DNA of 64,000 bases from Maritimibacter sp. 55A14 (lineage in GTDB: Bacteria > Pseudomonadota > Alphaproteobacteria > Rhodobacterales > Rhodobacteraceae). Location: the NCBI RefSeq assembly GCF_003122205.1, contig NZ_QEYE01000003.1:62001-126000 (forward strand). The letters run 5' to 3'. The notes under the pieces are model-generated. The model searched no databases, was not told the DNA's origin, and saw only the letters and a program-made list of their open reading frames with translations. Positions 1-10,606 of the stretch are shown piece after piece; the first letter of the stretch is position 1, and every line of letters begins with the position of its first letter. The position numbers and the translations under genes are program-made.

Positions 1-4
1 TGAG

Positions 5-700
5 ATGCAGAAGATCTACGGCTCGGCGTCCGAGGCCCTCGACGGGCTTCTGGAGGACGGCATGCTGATCGCGGCGGGGGGATTCGGGCTCTGCGGCATT
101 CCCGAACTGCTGATCGCGGCGATCCGCGACAGCGGCGTGAAGGACCTGACCGTCGCCTCCAACAATGCGGGCGTGGACGATTTCGGGCTGGGCGTTCTGC
201 TTCAGTCCCGGCAGGTGAAGAAGATGATGTCGTCCTATGTGGGCGAGAACGCGGAATTCATGCGCCAGTATCTTTCCGGCGAGTTGGAACTGGAATTCAA
301 CCCGCAGGGCACGCTGGCCGAACGCATGCGCGCCGGCGGCGCGGGCATTCCGGGCTTCTACACCAAGACCGGCGTCGGCACACAGGTCGCCGAGGGCAAG
401 GAGCACAAGGAATTCGACGGCGAGACCTATATCCTGGAGCGCGGGATCGTGGCCGACCTGTCGATCGTCAAGGCCTGGAAGGCTGACGACACCGGCAACC
501 TGGTCTTCCGCAAGACCGCGCGCAACTTCAACCCGGCGGCGGCAACCTGTGGGCGCGTCTGCGTGGCCGAGGTGGAGGAGATCGTGCCGCGCGGCAGCCT
601 GGACCCGGACTGCATCCACCTGCCGGGCATCTATGTGCACCGTCTGATCCAGGGCGAGCACGAGAAACGCATCGAACAGCGCACCACGCGCGCGGCGTAA
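5..700 (+). CDS. scoA: 3-oxoacid CoA-transferase subunit A
   Basis: 231 aa, the usual length of the alpha subunit of succinyl-CoA:3-ketoacid (or acetoacetate) CoA-transferases. The CoA-binding glycine loop GGFGLCGIP lies at residues 25-33, and the family signature region [15 protein letters not shown] follows in the middle. The subunit pairs with the B subunit encoded at 889-1518 to move CoA from succinyl-CoA onto acetoacetate or a related 3-oxoacid in the cytoplasm. The two subunits are normally adjacent or overlapping; here a small membrane-protein gene sits between them. The family is clear; the exact substrate (acetoacetate versus 3-oxoadipate) is not decided by the sequence, although the propionate genes nearby favour short-chain acid or ketone-body use. 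Confidence 0.93.
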   Translation: MQKIYGSASEALDGLLEDGMLIAAGGFGLCGIPELLIAAIRDSGVKDLTVASNNAGVDDFGLGVLLQSRQVKKMMSSYVGENAEFMRQYLSGELELEFNPQGTLAERMRAGGAGIPGFYTKTGVGTQVAEGKEHKEFDGETYILERGIVADLSIVKAWKADDTGNLVFRKTARNFNPAAATCGRVCVAEVEEIVPRGSLDPDCIHLPGIYVHRLIQGEHEKRIEQRTTRAA

Positions 701-703
701 GAA

Positions 704-886
704 ATGGCTAGGCTACTCGGGGCAGTTTATATTGTCGCGGATATCGCGACTTTCCTCTACCTCACATTCTTCGACGGCTACGTCTACACCTCTTGGAATT
801 GGCTCATAGCAATTCCCGTCAACTTGTTTCTTGCGCAAATTTGGCCGATCTATTGGCTGATCTTGCGACCACTTATGGGAGGATAA
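704..886 (+). CDS. small two-helix membrane protein between scoA and scoB
   Basis: 60 aa, starting 3 bases after the scoA stop and ending 2 bases before the scoB start, so it is embedded in the same transcript. Two hydrophobic helices are visible (about residues 5-24 and 32-54), separated by an aromatic loop ([12 protein letters not shown]). No enzyme motif is present and I cannot assign a function. Its base composition is visibly more AT-rich than scoA or scoB. Its last codons carry a GGAGG-like sequence (ATGGGAGGATAACC) that serves as the ribosome binding site of scoB, so its translation is probably coupled to that of subunit B. Confidence 0.75.
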   Translation: MARLLGAVYIVADIATFLYLTFFDGYVYTSWNWLIAIPVNLFLAQIWPIYWLILRPLMGG

Positions 887-888
887 CC

Positions 889-1518
889 ATGCCTTGGGAC
901 CGCAACCAGATGGCCGCACGGGCGGCGCAGGAACTTGAAGACGGCATGTATGTGAATCTCGGCATCGGCATTCCGACGCTGGTGGCCAACTACATTCCCG
1001 AAGGCGTCGATGTGACGCTGCAATCGGAAAACGGGATGCTGGGCATCGGCCCCTTCCCGACCGAGAACGAGGTCGATCCGGACCTCATCAACGCCGGCAA
1101 GCAGACCGTGACCGAGTTGGAGCGCACCTCCTATTTCGGCTCCGACCAGAGCTTCGCGATGATCCGCGGCGGCAAGATCGCGATGGCGATCCTGGGCGCG
1201 ATGGAAGTGGCCGAGAACGGCGATCTGGCCAACTGGATGATCCCCGGCAAGCTGGTGAAGGGCATGGGCGGTGCGATGGACCTGGTCGCGGGCGTGCGCC
1301 GCGTCGTGGTGGTGATGGACCACACCAACAAGGCGGGCGACTCCAAGCTGCTTAAGGCATGCACCCTGCCGTTGACCGGCACCGGCGTGGTGGACCGCAT
1401 CATCACCAATCTGGGCGTGCTCGACGTGGTTGAGGGCGGCCTGAAGATCGTGGAGGCTGCCGAAGGCGTCACCGAAGACGACATCCGCGCCGCGACCGAG
1501 GCCACGATCGTCAACTGA
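889..1518 (+). CDS. scoB: 3-oxoacid CoA-transferase subunit B
   Basis: 209 aa from the ATG at 889, which has a GGAGG-type site 6-8 bases upstream. An upstream in-frame extension to 793 would overlap the preceding gene and lacks family similarity. The beta-subunit active-site motif SENGMLG is at residues 46-52; E47 is the glutamate that forms the covalent CoA thioester in this family. Together with scoA it makes the heteromeric cytoplasmic transferase. The length is typical (about 208-215 aa). A short intergenic region follows and the next gene shows no functional link. Confidence 0.93.
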   Translation: MPWDRNQMAARAAQELEDGMYVNLGIGIPTLVANYIPEGVDVTLQSENGMLGIGPFPTENEVDPDLINAGKQTVTELERTSYFGSDQSFAMIRGGKIAMAILGAMEVAENGDLANWMIPGKLVKGMGGAMDLVAGVRRVVVVMDHTNKAGDSKLLKACTLPLTGTGVVDRIITNLGVLDVVEGGLKIVEAAEGVTEDDIRAATEATIVN

Positions 1519-1614
1519 TCCCGACCGTTTCGCCGGGGGTGTTTTCCCGAATGCCCCCGGCCGCTATACTGGCGCGGACGCAACCCGGACGACGCCATTC
1601 CGTATCCTGCCCCC

Positions 1615-2122
1615 ATTCTGCGCGCCGCGCTTGCGGCAATCCTTCTGGCCCTGCACATCTCCGGGGCGGCATCGGCGCAGGCGCCGCGCCCCCGTGACCC
1701 CCGACATGCCGCTTGTCGCCACCCTGCTGGACTGGATCGACGCGACCAGCCCCTACGAGACGGAGGCGCTGCGGGAGGTGCCGCCGCGCATCATCTTCTG
1801 TGCGCGCGGCGAACACATCCCCTATGGCGAGGGCGAACTGGTCGTCGACCGCGCGCTGGAAGGCGCCTATGACCCCTCCGCGCGGCTGATCTACCTGCCG
1901 CAGCCGTGGGATGCGGCCAATCTCTGGGACCGTTCGGTACTTCTGCATGAGCTGGTCCACTTCGTGCAGCTCGAATCGAGACTATGGGACTGCATCAACG
2001 CAACAGAGCAGGAGGCCTATGCGCTCCAACAGCGCTGGCTGGCCGGACAAGGCATCGCCTGGGAGTACGATGCCCTCCTGGTCTTCTTTCGCAGCCGCTG
2101 CCCGCGCGACGTCCATCCCTGA
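1615..2122 (+). pseudogene. secreted HELxH-type protein (DUF6647-like), apparent frameshift after the signal peptide
   Basis: The mature part reads openly from about 1694 to 2122 and includes a HELVHFVQ motif typical of zinc-binding metalloprotease-like folds, plus a conserved acidic and tryptophan-rich N-terminal half. The best fit I can name is the DUF6647 group, tentatively. A convincing signal peptide (ILRAALAAILLALHISGAASAQA) lies immediately upstream, at 1615-1683, but in the preceding frame. The switch falls in a C-rich stretch near 1687-1702 (CCCCCGTGACCCCC). No good ATG exists for the signal-peptide frame. Either the gene is broken, a base is miscalled, or a cytoplasmic form starts at GTG 1694 or ATG 1706. 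No catalytic role is assigned. Confidence 0.55.
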
Positions 2123-2134
2123 GGCCTGGGAGCC

Positions 2135-4030
2135 TCAACCGCCCTTGGGGTAACCCAACGTCTTCAGCGCCGCGGCGATCTCATCCAGGATCGCCGGGTC
2201 GTCGATGGTGGCGGGCATTTTCCATTCGGTGCCGTCGGCGATGCGCACCATGATCGCGCGCAGGATCTTGCCCGAGCGCGTCTTGGGCAGCCGGTCCACC
2301 ACCACAGCGAGTTTGAAGGCCGCGACCGGGCCGATCTGGTCGCGCACCATCGCAACGCATTCCTTGACGATCTCCTCATGCGGACGGGTCACGCCGCTTG
2401 TCAGGCACAGGAACCCCATCGGAAGCTGGCCCTTCAACTCATCCGCCACGCCGATCACGGCGCATTCCGCCACGTCCGGATGGGCGGCCAGCACCTCCTC
2501 CATCGCGCCGGTCGAGAGCCGGTGGCCCGCAACGTTGATCACGTCGTCGGTGCGCGCCATGATCCAGAGATAGCCGTCCTCGTCGACATAACCCGCATCG
2601 CCGGTTTCGTAATAGCCGGGGAAGGTTTCGAGGTAGCTCTTGCGAAAGCGCGCCTCGGCATTCCAGAGATTGGGCAGCGTGCCCGGCGGCAGCGGCAGCT
2701 TGACCGCGATCGCGCCAAGCTCACCCGGTTTCATCGGGTGGCCGCCCTCGTCGAGGATCTGCACGTCATAGCCCGGCATCGGCACCGAGGGCGAGCCGAC
2801 CTTGACCGGCAGATGCTCGATCCCCAGCGGGTTCGCGGCGATGGCATAGCCGGTCTCGGTCTGCCACCAGTGGTCGATCACCGGCACGCCCAGCTTGTCG
2901 GCGGCCCAGTTGACCGTGTCGGGGTCCGCGCGTTCCCCAGCGAGATAGAGCGCGCGCAGGCAGGAGATGTCGTATTTCGCCAGTTCCTTCGCCTCCGGAT
3001 CCTCGCGCTTGATGGCGCGGAAGGCGGTGGGCGCGGTGAAGAAGGAACGCACCTTGTGGTCGCGGATCACCCGCCAGAATGTGCCGGCATCCGGCGTGCC
3101 GACGGGCTTGCCCTCGAAAACGATGGTGGTGTTGCCGTGGATGAGCGGGGCGTAGCAGATATAGCTGTGGCCCACGACCCAGCCCACGTCGGAGGCGGCC
3201 CAGAAGACGTCGCCCGGATCGACGTTGTAGATGTTCTTCATGGTCCAGTTGAGCGCGACCAGATGGCCCGCGGTCGGCCGGATCACGCCCTTGGGTGCGC
3301 CCGTGGTCCCGGAGGTGTAGAGGATATAGGCCGGGTGGTCGCCCTCCACCGGCACGCAATCGGCGGGTTTCACGCCGTATTGGAAGGCATGCCAGTCGTG
3401 ATCTCGGCCGCGCTCCAGCCGCGCGACTTCCTGCTCGCGCTGGAAGATCACGCAGAAATCGGGCTTGTGGCTTGCCTGCTCGATGGCCCCGTCCAGGAGC
3501 GGCTTGTAATGCACGACGCGGCCCGGCTCGATCCCGCAGCTTGCCGCGATGATGCACTTTGGCGCGGCGTCGTCGATGCGAACCGCCAGCTCATGCGCGG
3601 CGAAACCGCCGAAGACGACGGAATGGATCGCGCCCAGCCGCGCGCAGGCCAGCATCGCCTCCAGCGCCTCGGGGACCATGGGCATGTAGATGATGACGCG
3701 GTCGCCCTTCTCCACACCCTGCGCGCGCAGCGCGCCGGCCAGCCGCGCCACGCGGTTGCGCAACTCGCCATAGGTGATGCGGTGGACAGTGCCGGTCACC
3801 GGGCTGTCATGGATGATCGCCGCCTGCCCGCCGCGCCCGGCTTCCACATGGCGGTCGACCGCGTTCCAGCAGGTGTTCACCATGCCGTCCTTGAACCACT
3901 CGTAGATCGGCGCGTTCTCGTCGAAGAGCGCGCGGGACGGTTTCTCGTCCCAGTCGATCGCCTGTGCGGCATCCATCCAGAACCCTTCCGGATCGGATTT
4001 CCAGGCGTTGTATGTCTCGGCGTATCCCAT
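2135..4030 (-). CDS. prpE: propionyl-CoA synthetase (propionate--CoA ligase)
   Basis: 631 aa AMP-forming acyl-CoA synthetase of the acetyl/propionyl-CoA synthetase group. The P-loop YTSGTTGAPKG is at residues 238-248, the WWQTETG adenylate motif is in the middle, the hinge YETGDAGYVDEDGYLW follows, and the C-terminal catalytic lysine is K588 in KTRSGK. Length and the N-terminal YxxxYxxWKxDPEGFW pattern fit PrpE better than Acs (about 650 aa). It makes propionyl-CoA from propionate, CoA and ATP in the cytoplasm. The mutase and carboxylase subunit genes within the next 14 kb are the expected downstream steps. It ends close to and converges on the 1615-2122 gene. Confidence 0.88.
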   Translation of the reverse strand: MGYAETYNAWKSDPEGFWMDAAQAIDWDEKPSRALFDENAPIYEWFKDGMVNTCWNAVDRHVEAGRGGQAAIIHDSPVTGTVHRITYGELRNRVARLAGALRAQGVEKGDRVIIYMPMVPEALEAMLACARLGAIHSVVFGGFAAHELAVRIDDAAPKCIIAASCGIEPGRVVHYKPLLDGAIEQASHKPDFCVIFQREQEVARLERGRDHDWHAFQYGVKPADCVPVEGDHPAYILYTSGTTGAPKGVIRPTAGHLVALNWTMKNIYNVDPGDVFWAASDVGWVVGHSYICYAPLIHGNTTIVFEGKPVGTPDAGTFWRVIRDHKVRSFFTAPTAFRAIKREDPEAKELAKYDISCLRALYLAGERADPDTVNWAADKLGVPVIDHWWQTETGYAIAANPLGIEHLPVKVGSPSVPMPGYDVQILDEGGHPMKPGELGAIAVKLPLPPGTLPNLWNAEARFRKSYLETFPGYYETGDAGYVDEDGYLWIMARTDDVINVAGHRLSTGAMEEVLAAHPDVAECAVIGVADELKGQLPMGFLCLTSGVTRPHEEIVKECVAMVRDQIGPVAAFKLAVVVDRLPKTRSGKILRAIMVRIADGTEWKMPATIDDPAILDEIAAALKTLGYPKGG

Positions 4031-4148
4031 CAGATCATCTCCTCCACTCAGCCATAGCTGTTATCCAGCGTCACCTGCCGGCTCAACCGCCGGGCCTGCG
4101 CCGCAATGTCACTCCCGCCCGGCGCATTTCGCGCCGCGTCGGGCCAAA

Positions 4149-4166
4149 TTCGACATTCTGGTCGAA
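4149..4166. promoter_or_regulatory. inverted repeat TTCGAC-N6-GTCGAA upstream of a small peptide gene
   Basis: A perfect 6 bp inverted repeat (TTCGAC at 4149-4154, GTCGAA at 4161-4166) with a 6-base spacer. It lies about 90 bases before the small ORF at 4256 and about 120 bases upstream of prpE, which is divergent. It resembles a dimeric regulator site, but I cannot name the protein. Confidence 0.3.
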
Positions 4167-4255
4167 ATCCCGCGAGAATCGGGGGCCGTGTTGCGCGAGG
4201 GTTTGCATCAGGGAACGGCATTCCGCCCTCCCGATCTTGCAGAGGAATTGTTGCC

Positions 4256-4306
4256 ATGGGCGACAAGAAAGCCAAACCCGCGAAACCCGGCACGACCAAG
4301 AAGTAA
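4256..4306 (+). CDS. 16-residue basic peptide (candidate small gene)
   Basis: ATG at 4256 with an AGAGGA ribosome binding site at optimal spacing. The product MGDKKAKPAKPGTTKK is short, hydrophilic and very lysine-rich. A 13 bp perfect hairpin begins 16 bases after the stop, as expected for a dedicated short transcript, and an inverted repeat lies upstream. I know no family for it. It could be a real microprotein or the coding-like part of a small RNA. The combination of ribosome binding site, compact ORF and terminator-like hairpin is the only evidence. Confidence 0.4.
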   Translation: MGDKKAKPAKPGTTKK

Positions 4307-4322
4307 CCCTCCCATGCAGTTC

Positions 4323-4354
4323 TGCGCCGCCATGCCTCCGTGCATGGCGGCGCA
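4323..4354. terminator. strong hairpin between the small ORF and maeB
   Basis: TGCGCCGCCATGC (4323-4335) pairs perfectly with GCATGGCGGCGCA (4342-4354) across a 6-base loop. There is no T-run on either side. It is placed to stop both the plus-strand small transcript and the minus-strand maeB transcript ending at 4364. Confidence 0.6.
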
Positions 4355-4363
4355 TGTCCCCTG

Positions 4364-6649
<2,286 letters not shown>

Positions 6650-6684
6650 TTCAAAGGTCTCCCCCGAGTCTGGTTCTTATTTCA

Positions 6685-6696
6685 TTTAACGTTAAA
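6685..6696. promoter_or_regulatory. perfect 12 bp palindrome TTTAACGTTAAA upstream of maeB
   Basis: TTTAACGTTAAA is fully self-complementary and AT-rich in a GC-rich genome, centred about 42 bases before the maeB start. This is typical of a dimeric repressor or activator site overlapping a promoter. The cognate regulator is unknown. Confidence 0.4.
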
Positions 6697-6822
6697 CTAT
6701 TTCCGCAGAAAGCGGAACCGAAGCATTCCCTCCGGCGGCGCGCCGGCAGGCGATCAGATGATCCATAGCACCACACCACGCCATCCGGCCAGCATTGCCA
6801 GAGAACCACCCGCACCCGCGCA

Positions 6823-8958
6823 TCAGGCCGCCCGCGTCTTGCGCACCAGATCGAGGATGTTCTTTGCGGCCTCGGGGATGTTGGTGCCCGGCCCGAAGAT
6901 CGCCTTCACCCCGGCCTTGTAAAGGAACTCGTAATCCTGTTGCGGGATCACGCCGCCGCAGATCACGATGATGTCCCCGGCGCCCTGGGCCTTCAGCGCC
7001 GCGACCAGCTTGGGCGCCAGGGTCTTGTGGCCCGCCGCCTGGCTGGAGACGCCGACCACATGCACGTCGTTGTCGACCGCGTCCTGCGCGGCTTCCTCCG
7101 GCGTCTGGAAGAGCGGGCCGACATCCACGTCGAAGCCAATATCCGCGAAGGCGGTGGCGATCACCTTGGCGCCGCGATCGTGGCCGTCCTGGCCCATCTT
7201 CACCACCAGCATGCGGGGGCGGCGGCCCTCCTCCTCGGCGAAGGCGTCCACGTCCTTCTTGATCCGTGCGAACCCCTCGTCGCCCTCATAGGCGGCGCCA
7301 TAGACGCCCGCCAGCGTCTTCACCTCGGCGCGGTGGCGCCCGAATGCCTTTTCCATCGCCATGGAAATCTCTCCTACCGTTGCGCGGGCGCGCGCGGCCT
7401 CGACCGCCAGCGCCAGCAGATTGCCCTCTCCGGATTTCGCGCCCGCTTCCAGTGCGCCGAGCGCCGCGTCGCAGGCGGCCTGGTCCCGCGTGGCGCGGAT
7501 TTTCTCCAGCCGCGCGATCTGGCTCTCACGGACCTTGACGTTGTCCACATCAAGGATCTCGATCTCCTGCTCCTTTTCCAGCCGCCACTTGTTGACGCCG
7601 ACGATCACCTCGTCGCCGCGGTCCACGGCGGCCTGCCAGCGTGCCGCGGCTTCCTCGATCCGGAGTTTCGGCATGCCCGAGGCCACGGCCTTGGTCATGC
7701 CGCCCATCTTGTCCACCTCCTCGATGATCGCCCAGGCGGCATCGGCCAGGTCGGCGGTCAGCTTCTCGACATAATAGGAGCCCGCCAGCGGATCGACGAC
7801 CTTGGTCACGCCGGTCTCGTTTTGCAGGATGAGCTGCGTGTTGCGCGCGATCCGGGCCGAGAAATCGGTGGGCAGCGCGATCGCCTCGTCGAAGGAATTG
7901 GTGTGCAGCGACTGGGTGCCGCCCAGCACCGCCGAGAGCGCCTCATAAGCGGTGCGCACGATGTTGTTGTAGGGATCCTGTTCGGCCAGGCTGACACCCG
8001 ATGTCTGGCAATGGGTGCGCAGGATCAGCGAACGTTCGTCCTTGGGGTCGAATTCCGACATGATGCGGTGCCACAGGAAACGCGCGGCGCGCAGTTTGGC
8101 GGCTTCCATGAAGAAATTCTTGCCGATGGCGAAGAAGAACGACAGCCGCGGCGCGAACTTGTCCACGTCGAGCCCGCGCGCCAGCGCCGCCTTCACGTAT
8201 TCCTTGCCATCGGCCAGCGTGAAGGCCAGTTCCTGCACCAGCGTCGCGCCGGCCTCCTGCATGTGGTAGCCGGAAATCGAGATCGAGTTGAACCGAGGCA
8301 TGTCGGTGGAGGTGAACTCGATAATGTCGCTGACGATGCGCATCGAGGGTTCCGGCGGATAGATATAGGTGTTGCGGACCATGAACTCCTTGAGGATGTC
8401 GTTCTGGATGGTACCCGAAAGCTGTGCCCGGTCGACGCCCTGTTCCTCGCCCGCGACGATGAAGCTGGCCAGCACCGGGATCACCGCGCCGTTCATGGTC
8501 ATCGAGACCGACACCTTCTCCAGCGGGATGCCGTCGAAAAGGATCTTCATGTCCTCCACGCTGTCGATGGCCACGCCCGCCTTGCCGACATCGCCCTCCA
8601 CCCGCGGGTGGTCGCTGTCATAGCCGCGATGCGTGGCCAGGTCGAAAGCGACCGAGACACCCTGCTGCCCCGCCGCCAGGCCACGGCGATAGAAGGCGTT
8701 GGAGTCCTCGGCGGTCGAAAAGCCCGCATATTGCCGGATCGTCCAGGGCCGGCCGGCATACATCGTGGCCTTGGGGCCGCGGGTGAAGGGCGCCGCACCG
8801 GGCATGGAGCCCATATGCGCCAGGTCCTGCGTATCCTCGGCGGTGTAGACCGGCTTGACCGTGATGCCCTCCGGCGTCTCCCAGTCGAGGTCGTCCGGGC
8901 TGCGGGTCCTGAGTTCCTTCTCAGCGCGCTGCGCCCAGTCCTTCTTGCTGTCCGTCAC
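6823..8958 (-). CDS. mcmA: methylmalonyl-CoA mutase (single-subunit, adenosylcobalamin-dependent)
   Basis: 711 aa from the GTG at 8958, which has a GAGAGGA site at good spacing; the frame continues upstream only as antisense to the next gene. The TIM-barrel substrate domain (residues about 1-550) carries the family segment [13 protein letters not shown]. The C-terminal B12 domain has the DGHDRGAKV motif, with H593 as lower axial cobalt ligand, and the GVSSQAAGH segment. It converts (R)-methylmalonyl-CoA to succinyl-CoA, the last step of propionyl-CoA assimilation begun by PccAB. The epimerase and the MeaB chaperone gene are not in this window. The start overlaps the upstream sulfotransferase-like gene by 38 bases, implying cotranscription. 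Confidence 0.93.
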   Translation of the reverse strand: MTDSKKDWAQRAEKELRTRSPDDLDWETPEGITVKPVYTAEDTQDLAHMGSMPGAAPFTRGPKATMYAGRPWTIRQYAGFSTAEDSNAFYRRGLAAGQQGVSVAFDLATHRGYDSDHPRVEGDVGKAGVAIDSVEDMKILFDGIPLEKVSVSMTMNGAVIPVLASFIVAGEEQGVDRAQLSGTIQNDILKEFMVRNTYIYPPEPSMRIVSDIIEFTSTDMPRFNSISISGYHMQEAGATLVQELAFTLADGKEYVKAALARGLDVDKFAPRLSFFFAIGKNFFMEAAKLRAARFLWHRIMSEFDPKDERSLILRTHCQTSGVSLAEQDPYNNIVRTAYEALSAVLGGTQSLHTNSFDEAIALPTDFSARIARNTQLILQNETGVTKVVDPLAGSYYVEKLTADLADAAWAIIEEVDKMGGMTKAVASGMPKLRIEEAAARWQAAVDRGDEVIVGVNKWRLEKEQEIEILDVDNVKVRESQIARLEKIRATRDQAACDAALGALEAGAKSGEGNLLALAVEAARARATVGEISMAMEKAFGRHRAEVKTLAGVYGAAYEGDEGFARIKKDVDAFAEEEGRRPRMLVVKMGQDGHDRGAKVIATAFADIGFDVDVGPLFQTPEEAAQDAVDNDVHVVGVSSQAAGHKTLAPKLVAALKAQGAGDIIVICGGVIPQQDYEFLYKAGVKAIFGPGTNIPEAAKNILDLVRKTRAA

Positions 8959-9943
8959 GGATCCATTCCTCTCTTGCTGTCGTTTCTGCCGGGGTGTTCC
9001 CCGCGGCTTCGTTCCAGAATCGGGCGATGCCATCGGCACCGTCCCGCAGCCATTCCAGGTCCCCGGCATAGCGCGCGCGCATCGCATCGCGTGCCGCCGG
9101 GCCGAAGGGCATGAACGGCCCCTTCCCCGGCGGGATGCGCGCAGCCGCGGCGTGATCGCCGCGCGCGGCGAGACGCGCGCGAAGCAGGTCGCGCGAGCCG
9201 GAGGCGTTGTGGTGTCCGGCCGGCCCCGCCAGAGCCGGGCGAAGCAAACCGCCAACCATCAGGGCGAGCTGATCTCCGATCCGGCCCTTCAGCGTGTCGA
9301 AATCCCATACCACGAGGCGGGCGCCGGGAAAGGCCGCGGCGGTCTCGCGCAGGACCTGTCGCCAGCCGCGTCGCGCCCCGGCCAGCCGGGCCAGCCCCGC
9401 AGCGTCCGGCAGCGGCAGCCCGGCGCGGATCGCATAGGCGATGGCGGAAGCCCAATAGCTGTCGTAACTGCGCAGCGCTACCGCCACGCTTGTGCAATCG
9501 GCCCCGAACCCGGCCCCGAGGGCGCCGAGCCGCGCCGCCGCCTGCGGGTAGAGCGCGCCCGCCGCCAGGTTGGTGCGGATATCGCCGATCATGTTCTCCT
9601 CGCTCACCAGAAGATGGCTGTGGCCGGCCTCCCGCAACGCCGCGATCTCGCGCCGGATGCGCGCGGAACTGAGCGCCCCGCGCAGCGCCTGCGCACCGCT
9701 CAGCGGCGCCGGCGCGCGGATCAGCCCGGTGAAGAGCCCGGCACGCGTGCGCTCCGGCCCCCAGACGGCGATTCCGTTTTTCGTCAAATTGTCCCGGTTC
9801 AGGTGCAGGTGGTGCTGGAGGGTCGTGGTGCCGGTGCGGTGCGCACCGATATGCAGGACAACTTCCAAGAGCCGCCGTACCCCGCATCCGAATGCGGCCA
9901 GCGCCGCCGGGATTATGCCTGTGACCGCCGACATTAGGCGCAT
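8921..9943 (-). CDS. sulfotransferase-like P-loop protein
   Basis: 340 aa if started at 9943; internal starts (ATG 9934, or a TTG just before the conserved core) are equally possible. The motif [16 protein letters not shown] near residue 28 resembles the PAPS-binding 5'-phosphosulfate loop of sulfotransferases, and the fold continues with [10 protein letters not shown]. Relatives are widespread in Rhodobacterales and usually annotated only as sulfotransferase family or hypothetical. Its 3' end overlaps the mutase start, but no biochemical link to propionate is known. A second member of the same broad family is encoded at 54,781. Confidence 0.6.
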   Translation of the reverse strand: MRLMSAVTGIIPAALAAFGCGVRRLLEVVLHIGAHRTGTTTLQHHLHLNRDNLTKNGIAVWGPERTRAGLFTGLIRAPAPLSGAQALRGALSSARIRREIAALREAGHSHLLVSEENMIGDIRTNLAAGALYPQAAARLGALGAGFGADCTSVAVALRSYDSYWASAIAYAIRAGLPLPDAAGLARLAGARRGWRQVLRETAAAFPGARLVVWDFDTLKGRIGDQLALMVGGLLRPALAGPAGHHNASGSRDLLRARLAARGDHAAAARIPPGKGPFMPFGPAARDAMRARYAGDLEWLRDGADGIARFWNEAAGNTPAETTAREEWIRDGQQEGLGAAR

Positions 9944-10033
9944 GTCCTCTGCATCGGGTTAATGGCCGCGCGGTGCCGCGCCCTCTTCGCATTCCTGCCC
10001 CACTGGCCTATATGTGGGGGAACCGGAGGTTCC

Positions 10034-10531
10034 ATGACACGAGCGATCGCATTCCTCTTTCTTGTCCTGCAAGCCGCCGCCGCGCCGGCACAGGACAGCC
10101 TGGCCGTGGCGGTCACAGATGACAGCCCTTCCGAGGCGTCCGGGGCGCAGACGGCCGAAGCGGCGGAAGCGGGGTCCGACCTGGTCGTCATGTCGGCCGC
10201 GGAGGCCGATCTGGAGGCACTGAAATGGGTGGCCCGACCGATCGTCGTCTTCGCCGACACCCCCGCCGATCCGCGCTTCAGCGAGCAGATGGATCTGCTC
10301 GCCGCGCGGCCCGCCGAGCTGGTGGAGCGCGACGTGGTGGTGATCACCGATACCGACCCAAAGGCCATGAGCCCTCTGCGCCAGCGGCTCCGCCCGCGCG
10401 GCTTCATGCTGACGATCATCGCCAAGGACGGCACCGTTGCCCTGCGCAAGCCGGTGCCCTGGGATGTGCGCGAGATTACCCATGCCATCGACAAGATGCC
10501 GATGCGCCGCGACGAGATGGAACGCCGGTAG
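10034..10531 (+). CDS. exported DUF4174-like protein
   Basis: 165 aa from ATG 10034, preceded by GGAGG at a 5-base spacing. A signal peptide (residues 1-20, cleavage after AAPAQ) is followed by an acidic Ala/Glu-rich linker and a thioredoxin-like fold of the DUF4174 type: a strand RPIVVFADTP, then LVERDVVVITDTD and RGFMLTIIAKDGTVALRKP. There is no CXXC pair, so redox chemistry is unlikely. It probably acts in the periplasm; function unknown. It lies between the mutase operon and pccA and converges on pccA. Confidence 0.7.
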   Translation: MTRAIAFLFLVLQAAAAPAQDSLAVAVTDDSPSEASGAQTAEAAEAGSDLVVMSAAEADLEALKWVARPIVVFADTPADPRFSEQMDLLAARPAELVERDVVVITDTDPKAMSPLRQRLRPRGFMLTIIAKDGTVALRKPVPWDVREITHAIDKMPMRRDEMERR

Positions 10532-10606
10532 CCCCACCCGCCCGCGCGGGCGGGCATGGCGGGGGCCGGTCCGCGGCGACAGGACGGGCGGGCGGCGGAC
10601 AACATC

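Noticed and set aside
2378-4057. 559-codon plus-strand open frame opposite prpE
   Set aside because: It lies antisense to a clear PrpE; composition is His/Arg/Asp-rich as expected for the complement of a high-GC gene, with no domain pattern.
6940-9114. 724-codon plus-strand open frame opposite the mutase
   Set aside because: Antisense shadow of methylmalonyl-CoA mutase, low complexity and no recognisable domain.
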